From Apostichopus parvimensis (lineage: Eukaryota > Echinodermata > Holothuroidea > Aspidochirotida > Stichopodidae), in assembly GCA_000934455.1 (NCBI GenBank), contig KN882955.1, forward strand, positions 79,106 through 105,277: a DNA stretch of 26,172 nt, written 5' to 3'. The stretch's first letter is position 1, and every line of letters begins with the position of its first letter. The position numbers and the translations under genes are program-made. The notes beneath the pieces are model-generated. The model made no database searches. It had not been told where the DNA came from and saw only the letters and a program-made list of their open reading frames with translations. Below, one piece after another: positions 9,591-20,100 of the stretch.

Positions 9591-10789
9591 AATAGGATGG
9601 TAAGTTACCTTCAGTCTTTTGATGGAGACAAATTTGAAGCTGATTGCTTTACAAGAGGAAGGTTATTTTGCGCGTATCTTCACAGACGAAATCCATACAT
9701 TTTAATGCTTCAAGAGAATGCTTTTAGAAGAATGAATAGGGGGCCTAATCGTCTTTTGTTTTGTTTTACCGGTGGGAAATGTTGAAGTTTTTATATTTGT
9801 AAACTAACATAAAATTCGCAAAAGAAAGAGCCAGAGAGAGGCGAGCTAAAGAGAATGAACTTATTCAGGAATCGCCGACATTGAACAGCAGCTATAAAGC
9901 GTATAGTCCGCAAAAATACGTTCAAAGTTTAGAAAAACTCAAAACGAACTGTTATATTTATGACTATCAGCTGAGAGGCACCATCATTAGATCTCGTGCA
10001 CGGTGGGTGGTGAAAATAATTCTAAATATTTCTAAATCTGAAGAAAAACAATAAGTCACTTAATACAAGTCTAAAACTTGAGAAGAGCAATGGTATATTC
10101 GTATCAGACAATGTTGGTATTCTCGAGGAGATCAGGATTTTCTACAAGACGCTCCATACCTCAGAGGGATGTAATAAAGACCTTTTTTGCGGCAAGCTCT
10201 CGACCAGAATATTAACGATATCAACTTACAGTCCTGTGAAGGCGGACTTACTCTAGATGGATGCTCCCAAGCTCTAACGGCAATGAGCAATGGTGAAGCT
10301 ACAGGAGTGAACCTTTGTCAGACTTATTAAAATTCAATAGGGTAGCTGGTTTTATCATCTCTAAATTGCGGATATCGTAATGGGTAACTCTCAACAGAAC
10401 AGACAAGAGATATGTGACTTTAAACTTAAAAAAGCACTACCATCTCTCTACAAAAGTATCGTCCTATCGCACTCTTAAATAATGACTACAAAATTGTTGC
10501 AAAGATGATTGCTTCTAGATTTGAACGTGTCTGCAATAGTCTCATTAGCCCGCATCAGACCGGTTTATGATACATAGGTTAATTAGGGGAGAATATTAGG
10601 TTCGTTTTAGACCTCATAGAGTATTGTTCCCATCATGATATTCCGGGTTTTCTGTTGCAATTGGATTTTGAAAATGCGTTAAATAAGTTAAAATGGCCCT
10701 TTATTCACAAAACTCTCTCGTATTTTAACTTTGGTACTAACGTTGATAACGTGTTCTATAGCAATTTTATAGCTTCTTCCTTCTTCAAA

Positions 10790-10811
10790 GGGGGGGGGGG
10801 GTTTGGGGGGG
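10790..10811. repeat. G-rich run inside the LINE
   Basis: Twelve G, three T and seven G. It lies between the RT palm and the catalytic box, where the LINE coding sequence is interrupted. The tract could form a G-quadruplex or be unstable. It also invites sequencing error, so the exact count is doubtful. Confidence 0.8.
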
Positions 10812-10857
10812 TCAGTGTAGTTTAATAAGGCCTTATATATTAATTCTGGTTGCAGAG

Positions 10858-11408
10858 TTGCTGGCTATGAACTTCCATGATAATAATACTATTAAAGGTA
10901 TAAGAATAAGTAACACAGTATTGAAAGTTATGCAGTATGCTGAAGACACCACACCATCCTTGAATGGGAGTGAAGGTATATTTACTGAGACGTTCCGTAT
11001 CTTAAATAATTTAAAAGAATATTCGAGTTGGAATATGAATGTGTCCAAGCCAAGTTCTTTTTACCGTTGAGTACCTACATGAATACTATGCCAGCTAAAT
11101 TCTTTGATTTAAACATTACCATTACACATTGTCTAGTTCAGCTACGTGGGATTTCCTTCATCGATGACGGCAATGACCTTTTCCGACTAAATTATCAGCC
11201 GAAACTTTCCAGACTTCCAGGAAACACTCAAAGTAGGGCATCTAGAGATTTGACTAAGATTGGGCGAAACATAATTGGTAAACATGTGCAACTTGTTTCC
11301 CTCTGTTTGGTTTTGCCAAACACGCCAAGAAGATTCATGAGGAATGTGGAAAGTATGATCTTCAATTTTATTGGTCGAGGAATCCAGAAAAAGTATAGCG
11401 GCGGGTGA
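10858..11408 (+). pseudogene. LINE RT catalytic box (YAED) and thumb fragment
   Basis: The frames 10858-11070 and 11028-11408 are parts of the LINE reverse transcriptase. ELLAMNFHDNNTIKGIRI matches the segment before the active site (EILAxxIRxNxxIKGI). VMQYAEDTTPSL is the active site, with the second Asp conserved and the first replaced by Glu. Farther on come NTPRRFMRNVESMIFNFI and WGR-like positions. These are element pieces, not a host gene. Confidence 0.75.
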
Positions 11409-12439
11409 TGATCAATACGATCGATGACGGTGGTTTTGAAGTAACACACATCTCCCCACAGTTACAAACAGTTTGAAATGTACGCGGGTTAAGCGTTATA
11501 CAAATGATACGAAAAGCATTTGGAATATATGTTTGAGTCACTATTTAAAGCTATTCGGGAAACAGTTAATGTTTCATTGTAATTGTTCTAATGCTGATGT
11601 TAATAGCATTAACAACAACTCTTTTATTCGTCAAGCTTGGTGCGATATTTCGTTTACCCATCTAACAGATCATTTTGGTAACCAAATCAGTTGGAATAAT
11701 TCACATATTCGTATAGATAATATGATAACTATGAATCACTTTTCACTTGAAAGAAACGTTATATATGTCAATAATTTTTTATGAGGAATATAAGCCTTTA
11801 ACCTTTAAGCAAAATTCAATTTTAATTTCTTGCCATTCAAGCTTCTTCGCGGAATAATTAGTGCGATTCCGCAGGAATGGAGGACGTCGGGTTGTCATAG
11901 CAATGAGGTTACGAACTGCAATATCAGTATTCTCAACAACGCAATTCAGACGAGTTGTATTCACCTTCGACAGCACGAGAGACGTGGGGTCACGCTTTTA
12001 CAAACCTCACAGAGAACGACCGGCACAGGGTTTTAACATTTCCCGTTATACTGTGTCGGACTCTAAGCACCAGTACTTCAGTGTACATTTTTACACAAAA
12101 TCATTCCTACAAATAAACTTTTAACGCAATTTGGTAAGGCTAAACACAGAAATCTGTTTCATTTATAATATTGTTACTGAAAAATTTAGCATCGTCTCAG
12201 TCTACAGTTACGTTTACTTTGGAGGTAGAGAGTTTCATTTTCAAGACACGGTTCTTTTTTCGAAGAAAAATATTGTTTTCGATGGATTAAGTCCCCAGTA
12301 TAATTGTCTCATTTTACATATGAAGTCTTAAATCTATGATTGTAAAAGTAATAATCTCGCCTAATCTGTATGAGTTTTTCTATAAATTTAAGTTTGAAAT
12401 TACTGTGAAGCGTTATATATACTTAAAAATTCCCTAAGA

Positions 12440-13070
12440 AAAATAGAGAGAGTTATATTTAATTTCAAAGTGCATTTGCGGTGTGCACTGAATTTATTTC
12501 ATTCATGACGTTTCATGTATGTTTATCTGCTAAGATTATCAATCTTTACCATGATACTTGTAACAGATAGGCAATGTCTGTAAATACCTATCAAGTATAG
12601 TTATATGTATTTTATAGTTCATTAGAAATGTATCGTAAAATAAATGGAAGGGAAAAATTTAGTACAATCGTTAGTAAAGCTTAGGTTAATACCTGGCTAT
12701 TAACTTCAGACACAAATTTGGATTTTACCCCTCGCCACACAAAGGTTGTCTACACGCCTGTTTTCAACGATTCCCCTTCTCCCCTTTCTTTTAATGCATT
12801 GCTCTATGTCCAATTTTATTCCCATTTCCCCCTAAGTTATACCGTTTTGCATTCGCTATTTAGAATGTTGAAACCTAATGATTGCCTGTTTTAAAGAGCT
12901 ACAATGCATGGTTTGGAGAAAGCGTGGAAGAACATATAAATGTACTGAAACTTTGTACAAACAGCTTACGACACAGATCTTAAATATGGGGAGCAAATGC
13001 ATCTCAATGTGTTTTTCGTAACCACAATGCTTTCGCTTCCGCCGATGGAGCACTCCCTTAAGTTATATGT
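12440..13070. other. Intergenic stretch after the LINE
   Basis: Nothing recognised apart from a pyrimidine-rich patch near 12770-12835. No gene is supported. Confidence 0.4.
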
Positions 13071-13078
13071 GTATTTAC

Positions 13079-13240
13079 TTGCAGAACAAAACGCAACCTT
13101 GCAATTTTTGTTCATACGGAATCCATTTTTTTTTACCATTTCTTCAATTTGGGTTGTTTTCGAATCGCCTGAAAATTGGTAACCGTTCACAGTAAAACTA
13201 AGTACATTGCCCTTCTCATAGACCCTCAATAGATATAGAT
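13079..13240 (-). CDS. Candidate isolated minus-strand exon, 162 nt
   Basis: On the minus strand, the acceptor TTTATTGCAG ends just before 13240 and a donor A|GTAAAT falls at 13079/13078. The exon is symmetric (phase 1-1) and 54 residues long, with VYEKGNVLSFTVNGYQFSGD and later FRMNKNCKVAFCSA. The open frame covers 12966-13253 in all and is the longest one outside the repeats and the two genes. The Cys pair and mixed composition look more like an extracellular module than noise, but I cannot name a family and found no partner exons. It could be chance or a relic of a transposed gene. Confidence 0.25.
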
Positions 13241-13259
13241 CTGCAATAAACAATGTGAT

Positions 13260-14850
13260 GAGTCACTGTTAATGAAACATCAATATGAACTTTGCTCAGA
13301 CGATTTGCTTTAAGTACGGTACCTTTCAATATTGAACCTTGAACAAAAAGCAATCAATACTTATAACGTACAGCAACCGTTCATGTTGGCGTCATTCAGC
13401 TGCTAATTTCCATTGTGTTGAAGGCAAACTTTGGTCGTTTACGTTTAATAGATTTGTATATCAGGAACGCCAACGAGGTAAGGTCAACATATATTAGATA
13501 ATACTTAACCAGTCCATAGCAATCGATTATGATATGAATTAACTGTTTAACTACCTTACGAAAATGATTCTTAATATTAAATCCAGTGGTTACATAAATG
13601 ATTTTAACATACGAACAAGTGTCTATGAGGTGTATGTGTATGCGAGTAGTTTTCAGTTATAATACTTATAAGTTTATATGAAAACTGTACTCTATGGATA
13701 CCCAATGTTTGTGTTGGTTTGCAAGTGGTGATCTGCTTATATGACAATGTATTTTTTAAGAAAGTAGCCTATTTCTAAAGTAAACCATTAAGATAAAACT
13801 GGACACTAAAATATAAAATGAGATTCATACACACTTAATCCACATTTTAATTAGTTACTTAGCCAGATGGTTTTGATCGTAGAGTCGTGATTCTGATAGT
13901 ATAAAAGGCTTGTGAGGAACATGCCTAATATAGGGTATCCTAGGCTTAGCTAATATACTTTTCACATTAAATTAATTTCATCGTCAAAAGAGCTTGTAAT
14001 ACTCATAAACACAACATGTTAAGACTATTACAACCCTTCACTAGAAATTAATCATTATTATTCAATTGGAGACAGTATTTTGTGTCGCTCTAATTCACCA
14101 AAATTCAACTTTAAACATATACAAATTCCTGTTAAAAAAAATTCACTGTAGTTCTAAAATATCACGACCAAAAGGCATGAAAGGGAGGACTTATTAGTTA
14201 AATATTTCTTTCTCCAAATGGAGAAGAAATTAACGGAGTTGTTTCAACACGATAAATGCCCAACGTGTTTGATCGATCTCTTAGGAATGAATAGACTGAA
14301 TGGTGATGCGTGGTATGGTCCATGCATGTTTATCTCGTATGAGATTAATGAAAGGAAAATCTGACATTATAGAAATTAAGGTAAGTAATTAAGTAATGGA
14401 AAACACTAATATTCTAAGAAAATCATTGCAAGAAACTGAAAACTATCACAAAAATTGTTTAGATGTTAAATTGTGTCACAATTATTTATTTTTCAAGCAA
14501 ATTTTCACATCGAAAATCAAGTCCTTTGCAAATTTAAACGATCGCATATTTCAATATACAACTGTCTGACATTGCTTCTGGCTCAATACAGCACGAAGCT
14601 GAAAATGAAACGAAAGATCAAAGAGTATACATGAGAAAAGCTTTATTAAGACCATATGTTGCTGACTTTGTGGAGATGTTTAATAATGTAAAGTAATATC
14701 AGTACTCCAACGTTACCAATTTCTCCATGAAACAACAAAAAGTTACCACTTCTAGCAAATTCTGCTTCACTGACTGCTAATTTCAAAAGAAAATGGGGTT
14801 TTGTGTGTGTTCAACTATTTTTATCTACATCATACGTCAGTTTCCCAATA
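13260..14850. other. Intergenic stretch, mostly empty
   Basis: AT-rich, with no gene supported. A short hairpin at 14204-14230 (ATTTCTTTCTCCA against TGGAGAAGAAAT) overlaps the ATG of a 48-codon frame at 14218-14364 (MEKKLTELFQHDKCPTC). I read that frame as chance because it has no family match and no splice context. Confidence 0.4.
14204..14230. repeat. Short inverted repeat, hairpin
   Basis: The arms ATTTCTTTCTCCA and TGGAGAAGAAAT pair with one bulged base and a loop of two bases. It is isolated, and no transposon ends were recognised near it. Confidence 0.55.
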
Positions 14851-14869
14851 GATTTAAGCTTGTGGAATC

Positions 14870-16160
14870 CAATGGTCATTGTTCGCCTCGTGAATCATTA
14901 TTTCCGCAATTGAAGAGGATGTAACAAAACAGACCTCTGCCATGACATCCGCCAAAACTGAAAGACAGACTATTAATGAACTTTGGAAGCTTGATATCAT
15001 TGTCATCAAGCCAGCCGAAAAAGGTTCTGTAATTGTCACAATGGGTAAACGATTCTATAGAGAGGAAGCCAACATATTACTCGACAACCCTCAACACTTT
15101 AGACTCCTGGCTTGTGATCACACAAAAAGTGAAACGAGTCACCCAAAAGCAAAAAAGGAAATGACCTAGCACCATCTGCCCAACATTCACAGAGAATAGA
15201 GTCTCATAATATCTAGTAATTGAACGGCCACTGAAAACAAAATCCAACTTCGTGGATCTTTGTATCCAACTTTGGCTCTCGTCCTATGTTCAGGAAACTA
15301 GGGATTTAATCCGCAAAATTGGGGAAATAAAAATCTTCCACCTTCCACTTTGTTAGTAACCGTGGATGTCTTCGTTATACACAAACATTCCTAACAAAGA
15401 GGGCACTTAGGCCTGCACAAAAGCATTCAAGCCGAAATGTGATTAAACCCACACGAAGTAAGAATTGGCTGTATCGATGCAACTTATCTTGACCAATAAT
15501 AATCTGGTTTTAGGCAACAATCACTACAACCTCCTGAATTATGGCACCGCAATGAGTAACAAATGGCTCTTTCTTCCGCCAACGTCTTTATAGGAAACCG
15601 ACAAAACTTTCATTGATGATATCTTCATGATATGGACCCTTCATGATGCAAATCTAAAATTCTTCATTGATGCCGTAAACTCGTTTCATCACACAATCAA
15701 ATTTACTGCACTTTTCTAGATATGACGTTCACTTTGTGGACACCACTGTGACCCTACGAAATGGCTCACTCAAAACAAACTTGTTTTATAAACCCACGAA
15801 CAAGCACAACTCTCTCATACCAAGCAGTTGCCATCCACGTCATTGTACCATAAACATTACATGCAGTCAAGCGTTGCGCATTTCGGCGCATTTGCTCCTC
15901 TGAAGTCGATTTTGATTCTCGCACGAACTGTCACAACACCTCAACAAACAATATTTGCGGGGTTTTATTGAAAATGCCATCAAGTACAAAAGCAAACCCC
16001 GCACTGCAACATTGACAAGCAAAACTCGTAAAACCAGTTTCAAAAGGGTACTATTGGTTACTGAATTCCACCTTGGTTTCCAACCACTGGCAAATATCAT
16101 TCAGAAGAATGTTAGTATACTTCAAAGCACTGAACGTCTGAAATCAGTTTTCTCGTAACC
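14870..16160 (+). mobile_element. Old Penelope-like retroelement (PLE) RT remnant
   Basis: The motifs follow the Penelope-like order. Near 14960-15110 come WKLDIIVIKPAEKGSVIV and REEANILLDNPQHFRLL (family: I/VIKPADKGSxVVxMxxxxY). TVDVF and TNIPNKEG lie near 15355-15405, GTAMSNKW near 15544, and the catalytic FIDDIFMIW at 15609-15635 (family: YIDDIFxIW). Further on are FVDTTVTLRNGSLKT and YKPTNKH near 15735-15805, SSCHPRH near 15823-15843, and LLVTEFHLGFQPL to ILQSTERLKSVF in 15955-16158. PLE reverse transcriptases are related to telomerase and often carry a GIY-YIG endonuclease. I see none before the signal ends. Several frame breaks show it is old and inactive. Confidence 0.85.
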
Positions 16161-16169
16161 ACCTGTAAT

Positions 16170-17116
16170 TTAATTAATGAGACCTAAGAAACATACGGGA
16201 CATTTAAGTTCGGGCGTCTTTTTAGGATGACACCTCATCAGAGGCAAACAAAACAGAAAATACAGCATCATCCATCGCCAAGTCTTCAGTATTACGCCAT
16301 GATTCTCGTGATGGTTAATAACTCGATGTTTGTCATTAACTTAGATATTGGCGTTATATCTGCAATCAACCATGTTCGTTCTGTTAGTTTATTTACTTAT
16401 TTAACGTCTTATTATCCAACATACTTTACTTGAAAATGCGTTCCGTCCCAACATCTTCACACAAGTAACAAATGAATTAAACATATAGACTATGCACTCC
16501 TTATGGATATCGGAGACCACCCATTTTTTTCTGGTTTTAAATTAAAAACCAATGACGGTGATGAAATATAAGCCAAACAAAATTTAATTACTCTACCGTT
16601 CTCATAAAGTTGTAGCTAAACACATATTGTTTGAAATACATATTCAACAAATTGCAGCCCATATGATACAGATGCAGTACCTCATAAAAGTTGCCATAAG
16701 GAACTTTAGATTTACCCCATGACCAGTATTATAAATACTACAAGTCAAATAATTTTAAACAATTGTCAAATTGCAAAGAAGATGTTAACTATATTTTTTG
16801 CAAATAATAGGCCACTTATTTAGAATACGCTTATACACATAATTTGGATCAAGTGCCAGCCAGTCAATTGTTGTTCTCATAATGACAAGTTCGTCCCGAC
16901 ATACCTAGAGTTGGAAAAAATGTTAACAGATATCTGGTCTGACTCCGCCAATTTTATTTTCCAGATTACTTAATGGAAAGTCCAAAACTCACTGCATCAT
17001 GTTTAATCAGCTAATATGTTAAAGTGCTTCTTTTTCAGATATCACTTGGGTGGGTGACACAAAGTATCGATATTCTGTCATACAAAACGCAACGAATTTT
17101 TGCAGCAAATTGGAAA
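16170..17116. other. Upstream region of gene B
   Basis: No further PLE motif and no gene recognised. GAATTTTTGCAG ending at 17106 would serve as an acceptor for a second, ATG-bearing exon, so gene B may have an unseen 5' UTR exon upstream. I cannot pick out a promoter with confidence. Confidence 0.35.
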
Positions 17117-17171
17117 ATGGACAGTTTCTGTGTATTTATGATATTTGCATGCTTATTTCCAACATCCTCAG
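17117..17171 (+). CDS. Gene B exon: start codon and signal peptide
   Basis: The ATG is preceded by GGAAA, which has A at -3, a fair initiation context. The exon encodes MDSFCVFMIFACLFPTSS, a hydrophobic core followed by small residues suitable for signal peptidase. The donor is TCAG|GTGGGT and the exon leaves in phase 1, matching the Ig exon. Intron 17172-17943 shows no other exon. Confidence 0.8.
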
Positions 17172-20100
17172 GTGGGTTACTTGTTAGTATGTCGTAACAA
17201 ACACGTATTACATCTACACTAGCATCATTACAAATGTTATCCCTTCGGTCTTATTTGATCATTTACGAGTTTCAACAGTGTTAGTAACAGCTACAGGCAA
17301 TTTGGGTTGCTGATGCTGCTCAACCAACCTAAGTTTCATTTAATAGACGAATTTGATATTCGCATGTTTCTATTGAAGTCCCTCGGTTAGGAATTCCTGC
17401 AAGTATGTTGAATGTTTGCTCAACAAATCCACCACAGATACTATATTTGGTTACATTGGATACGTATTCAAACGTAAATTATTCTCTTAGACAAGTACTT
17501 TAGCACTCAGTAAAAGTACGAAAATACCGAATACGTTTTTATGAATTTCACATATGTTTGTTAATGATATAAATAAAAGAATGATGCAATACAATTTAGC
17601 CTCTTGCATCAAAATCGATCGTCATCATGCAGACGAAAGAACAAAGAGTAGAGTCAGAGGAGATCAGTGTTACTTTTTAATTGAACTAATTGTAACCATT
17701 CTTTTAATACAATAAATATCGCAACTACGCTATGATTGTTTATTTGGAAGTTAAAACATTCACAGTATAAAAAAGCGGAATTACTGATGTGGGTCCCCCA
17801 CATTTAACTACATGATGTAAGCATTGATGAATTTTATTTTTCAACTGGGCTAGCCTCTGTTATTATGTAGGTATGTAGAGTAATATATTATTGGACCCAA
17901 TATGAAATTATAATTACAAGAGGAATTATTCAATTGTTTACAGCCGATATCCTATCAGACAGTGAAACAGGCGGAACAGCCTCAACTTTAGTCAAGGAAG
18001 GACTGTCAGCAGAGATATTTTGTATGGTAGAAGGAACTGGTGATTACTTCTGGAGCAAAGGAGAATCTTTTCAAACTAGCATTCTTGTGGCTTCGTTTAC
18101 AGGTGGCAATGGCAATAAAGACAATGAACCGTATGTTGTTACAGTAAATGGGACACTTTTCATTAGAAAAGTTACTCTAAAAGATGAAGGAAAATACTTT
18201 TGCCGGTTCACCTCAGTAGAAAACGAATGTCATGGAAAAATAAATGTTATTGTGCAAGGTAAGTTATTATAGTATGCCATTTAGTATGTTATTGGAGATC
18301 AGATCTTATTTCGGCATGAAGAGAGGAACATCTTCCATTTGGGTAGGGGACAAATAGAAAACATTGTGGAAATTGATAGTAGAAAGTTTGTTTACATTGA
18401 GAATGTGCAAAAAAGCGCCCTACAAAAATATAAGTTTACCCACCGATGTTTTGTCATATGTAAAAACAAAGTTTACACTTTTCCATAAATTTCTTGAAAT
18501 ATGACCCGAGAAAATAAACACCCCGCCCATCCCCAATGCCTACCAAGCACACTGTTATTTATTTGACGTTTGCATAGTCTACGCACTTTTTAAAGTGGTT
18601 AGCTAGTTTAATTACTCAGCCAGATACCACTTTAATTCTTTAATATGTTGCAATAAGCGAGCTAAGACGTATTCCATATCCTTTACATCTGATTGTGGAA
18701 ATGGCTAGAGTTTAGGTTGATAATGTGATATAAACCTTTACATAAATCTAGCGTAATGTTTATGTAAATTGCACTGCATAGAATTTAAACGTCAGCAATA
18801 TGAAGGCGACGAACAATAACTAGTATGCAGACGTTCATCGTGTAGTGAGTCGTCAGAGAAAAAGCTCAAAAGTATAAGTTGACGTAAGCTTGACTAACTT
18901 TTGTCGCCTTTTTATTCTGTTTCATTATCAGCTTCTCTCAGTAACTTTTTCCTTGCTATCGATCGCTGTGATAGAGAAAGCAGCTGTTTATTGCACCTCA
19001 ACCCATCTCAGTCCATTTCTTTGACATGCACGGCACATAATGCGCCACCTTTAATGACTTTAAAGTGGTTTAACGGGTCAAAGGAGATCACAGACGGCAT
19101 TGAACAAAATGAAATATTACCAAAAAATGGCAATTCAAGGGAAATCACCAGTACAGTAGCCGCTGTCTATGGACATCCTGCATCCTTAACGTGTCAAGCA
19201 GTAGACCCGAAGAGAAGCAACGATGATGTAAGGTTTGCCCACGCTCAAGTTGAAATGAAAGGTAAAAATATCTTCCGAAGATATATGTGACACAGTGGTT
19301 GGTGGCAAATTGGGAGTAGAAATGTTCAAAGGTGAACATACAGTACTGTGCAGTAAATAAAATATATATAATAAAGGCACGATATTGCTCTTACCGTATT
19401 ACATTATACATTAATGTGACCACATCTTCAACTAACGTTCGTTACTAGCTGCACCCATGGAGTTCATGCAAGGACACATTTAAACTGCAGTCATGTACAA
19501 CCTTTCCTTCAAAGAATTCTTAGCTGATCAAAATTCAGCACAGTCTCAATTTCTTTCAATGATTTTATCTTTTCAGTGCCTGTCCATGAAACATTGCCGA
19601 GTTGGATAATCGTATCAGTAACTTTAGTAGGATGCTTTATCGTCTTTGTGATATTTTTACTAATCAAAGGTATGGAGAGGAAAATTTTCTTTTTTATTAG
19701 ACACTTGAAGGAGTTTTCGATAAATTATTAAACTAAACTTTTGACGTCATGCAATGTACCCATATCTTCCAAATGTTTAGGTTCTACTTGTCAAATAGGA
19801 ATAGCCGTTTCATTCAATGTGTACTTTGTTGTTTAAATTATGGTGAATGACTTAACGTACTCTCGTATTCATAATTCATAAACAGTTCAATGGAATGAAA
19901 TTTATCAATTAGGCTTGAATAACTGCTGTTTATGTTTCCTTCCTTGTTCTCCATCCAGCAATGGCTAACCGAAAACAGAAAAAGAAATATAAGATGCTGT
20001 AAGCAAATGTACCAATAATTGTGTAAAACAATTTTCAATTGAAACAAATGCTCTGCCTTATTATTATGTTTTATTATGAGTATGATTAAAACGTATCAGG

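Larger units (their letters stand above)
9597..12431 (+). mobile_element. Old L1-like LINE, ORF2 remnant
   Basis: The recognisable order is as follows. A possible endonuclease piece (9597-9785) contains TRGRLFCAYLHRRN. The linker is typical of L1 and Tx1 (about 9830-10025: KRAKENELI, then IIRSRARW). The RT palm (10458-10760) reads YRPIALLNNDYKIVAKMIAS, then QLDFENALNKLKW. The catalytic box is YAED instead of YADD (near 10936-10947). The region after RT spans 11028-11784. The C-terminal Cys motif (12155-12225) reads ICFIYNIVTEKF, and IYDCK lies near 12335. Family knowledge says ORF2p is an endonuclease plus reverse transcriptase used for target-primed insertion. Many frame breaks and a G-rich low-complexity insert mean it is dead. 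No target-site duplication or poly-A tail was found, and the 5' limit is uncertain. Confidence 0.85.

Noticed and set aside
11779-12124. Several overlapping small ORFs on both strands
   Set aside because: They lie inside the LINE remnant and do not match a host protein.
14218-14364. 48-codon frame with a CPTC motif
   Set aside because: One CxxC is not enough; no family, no splice context, and it starts within a short hairpin.
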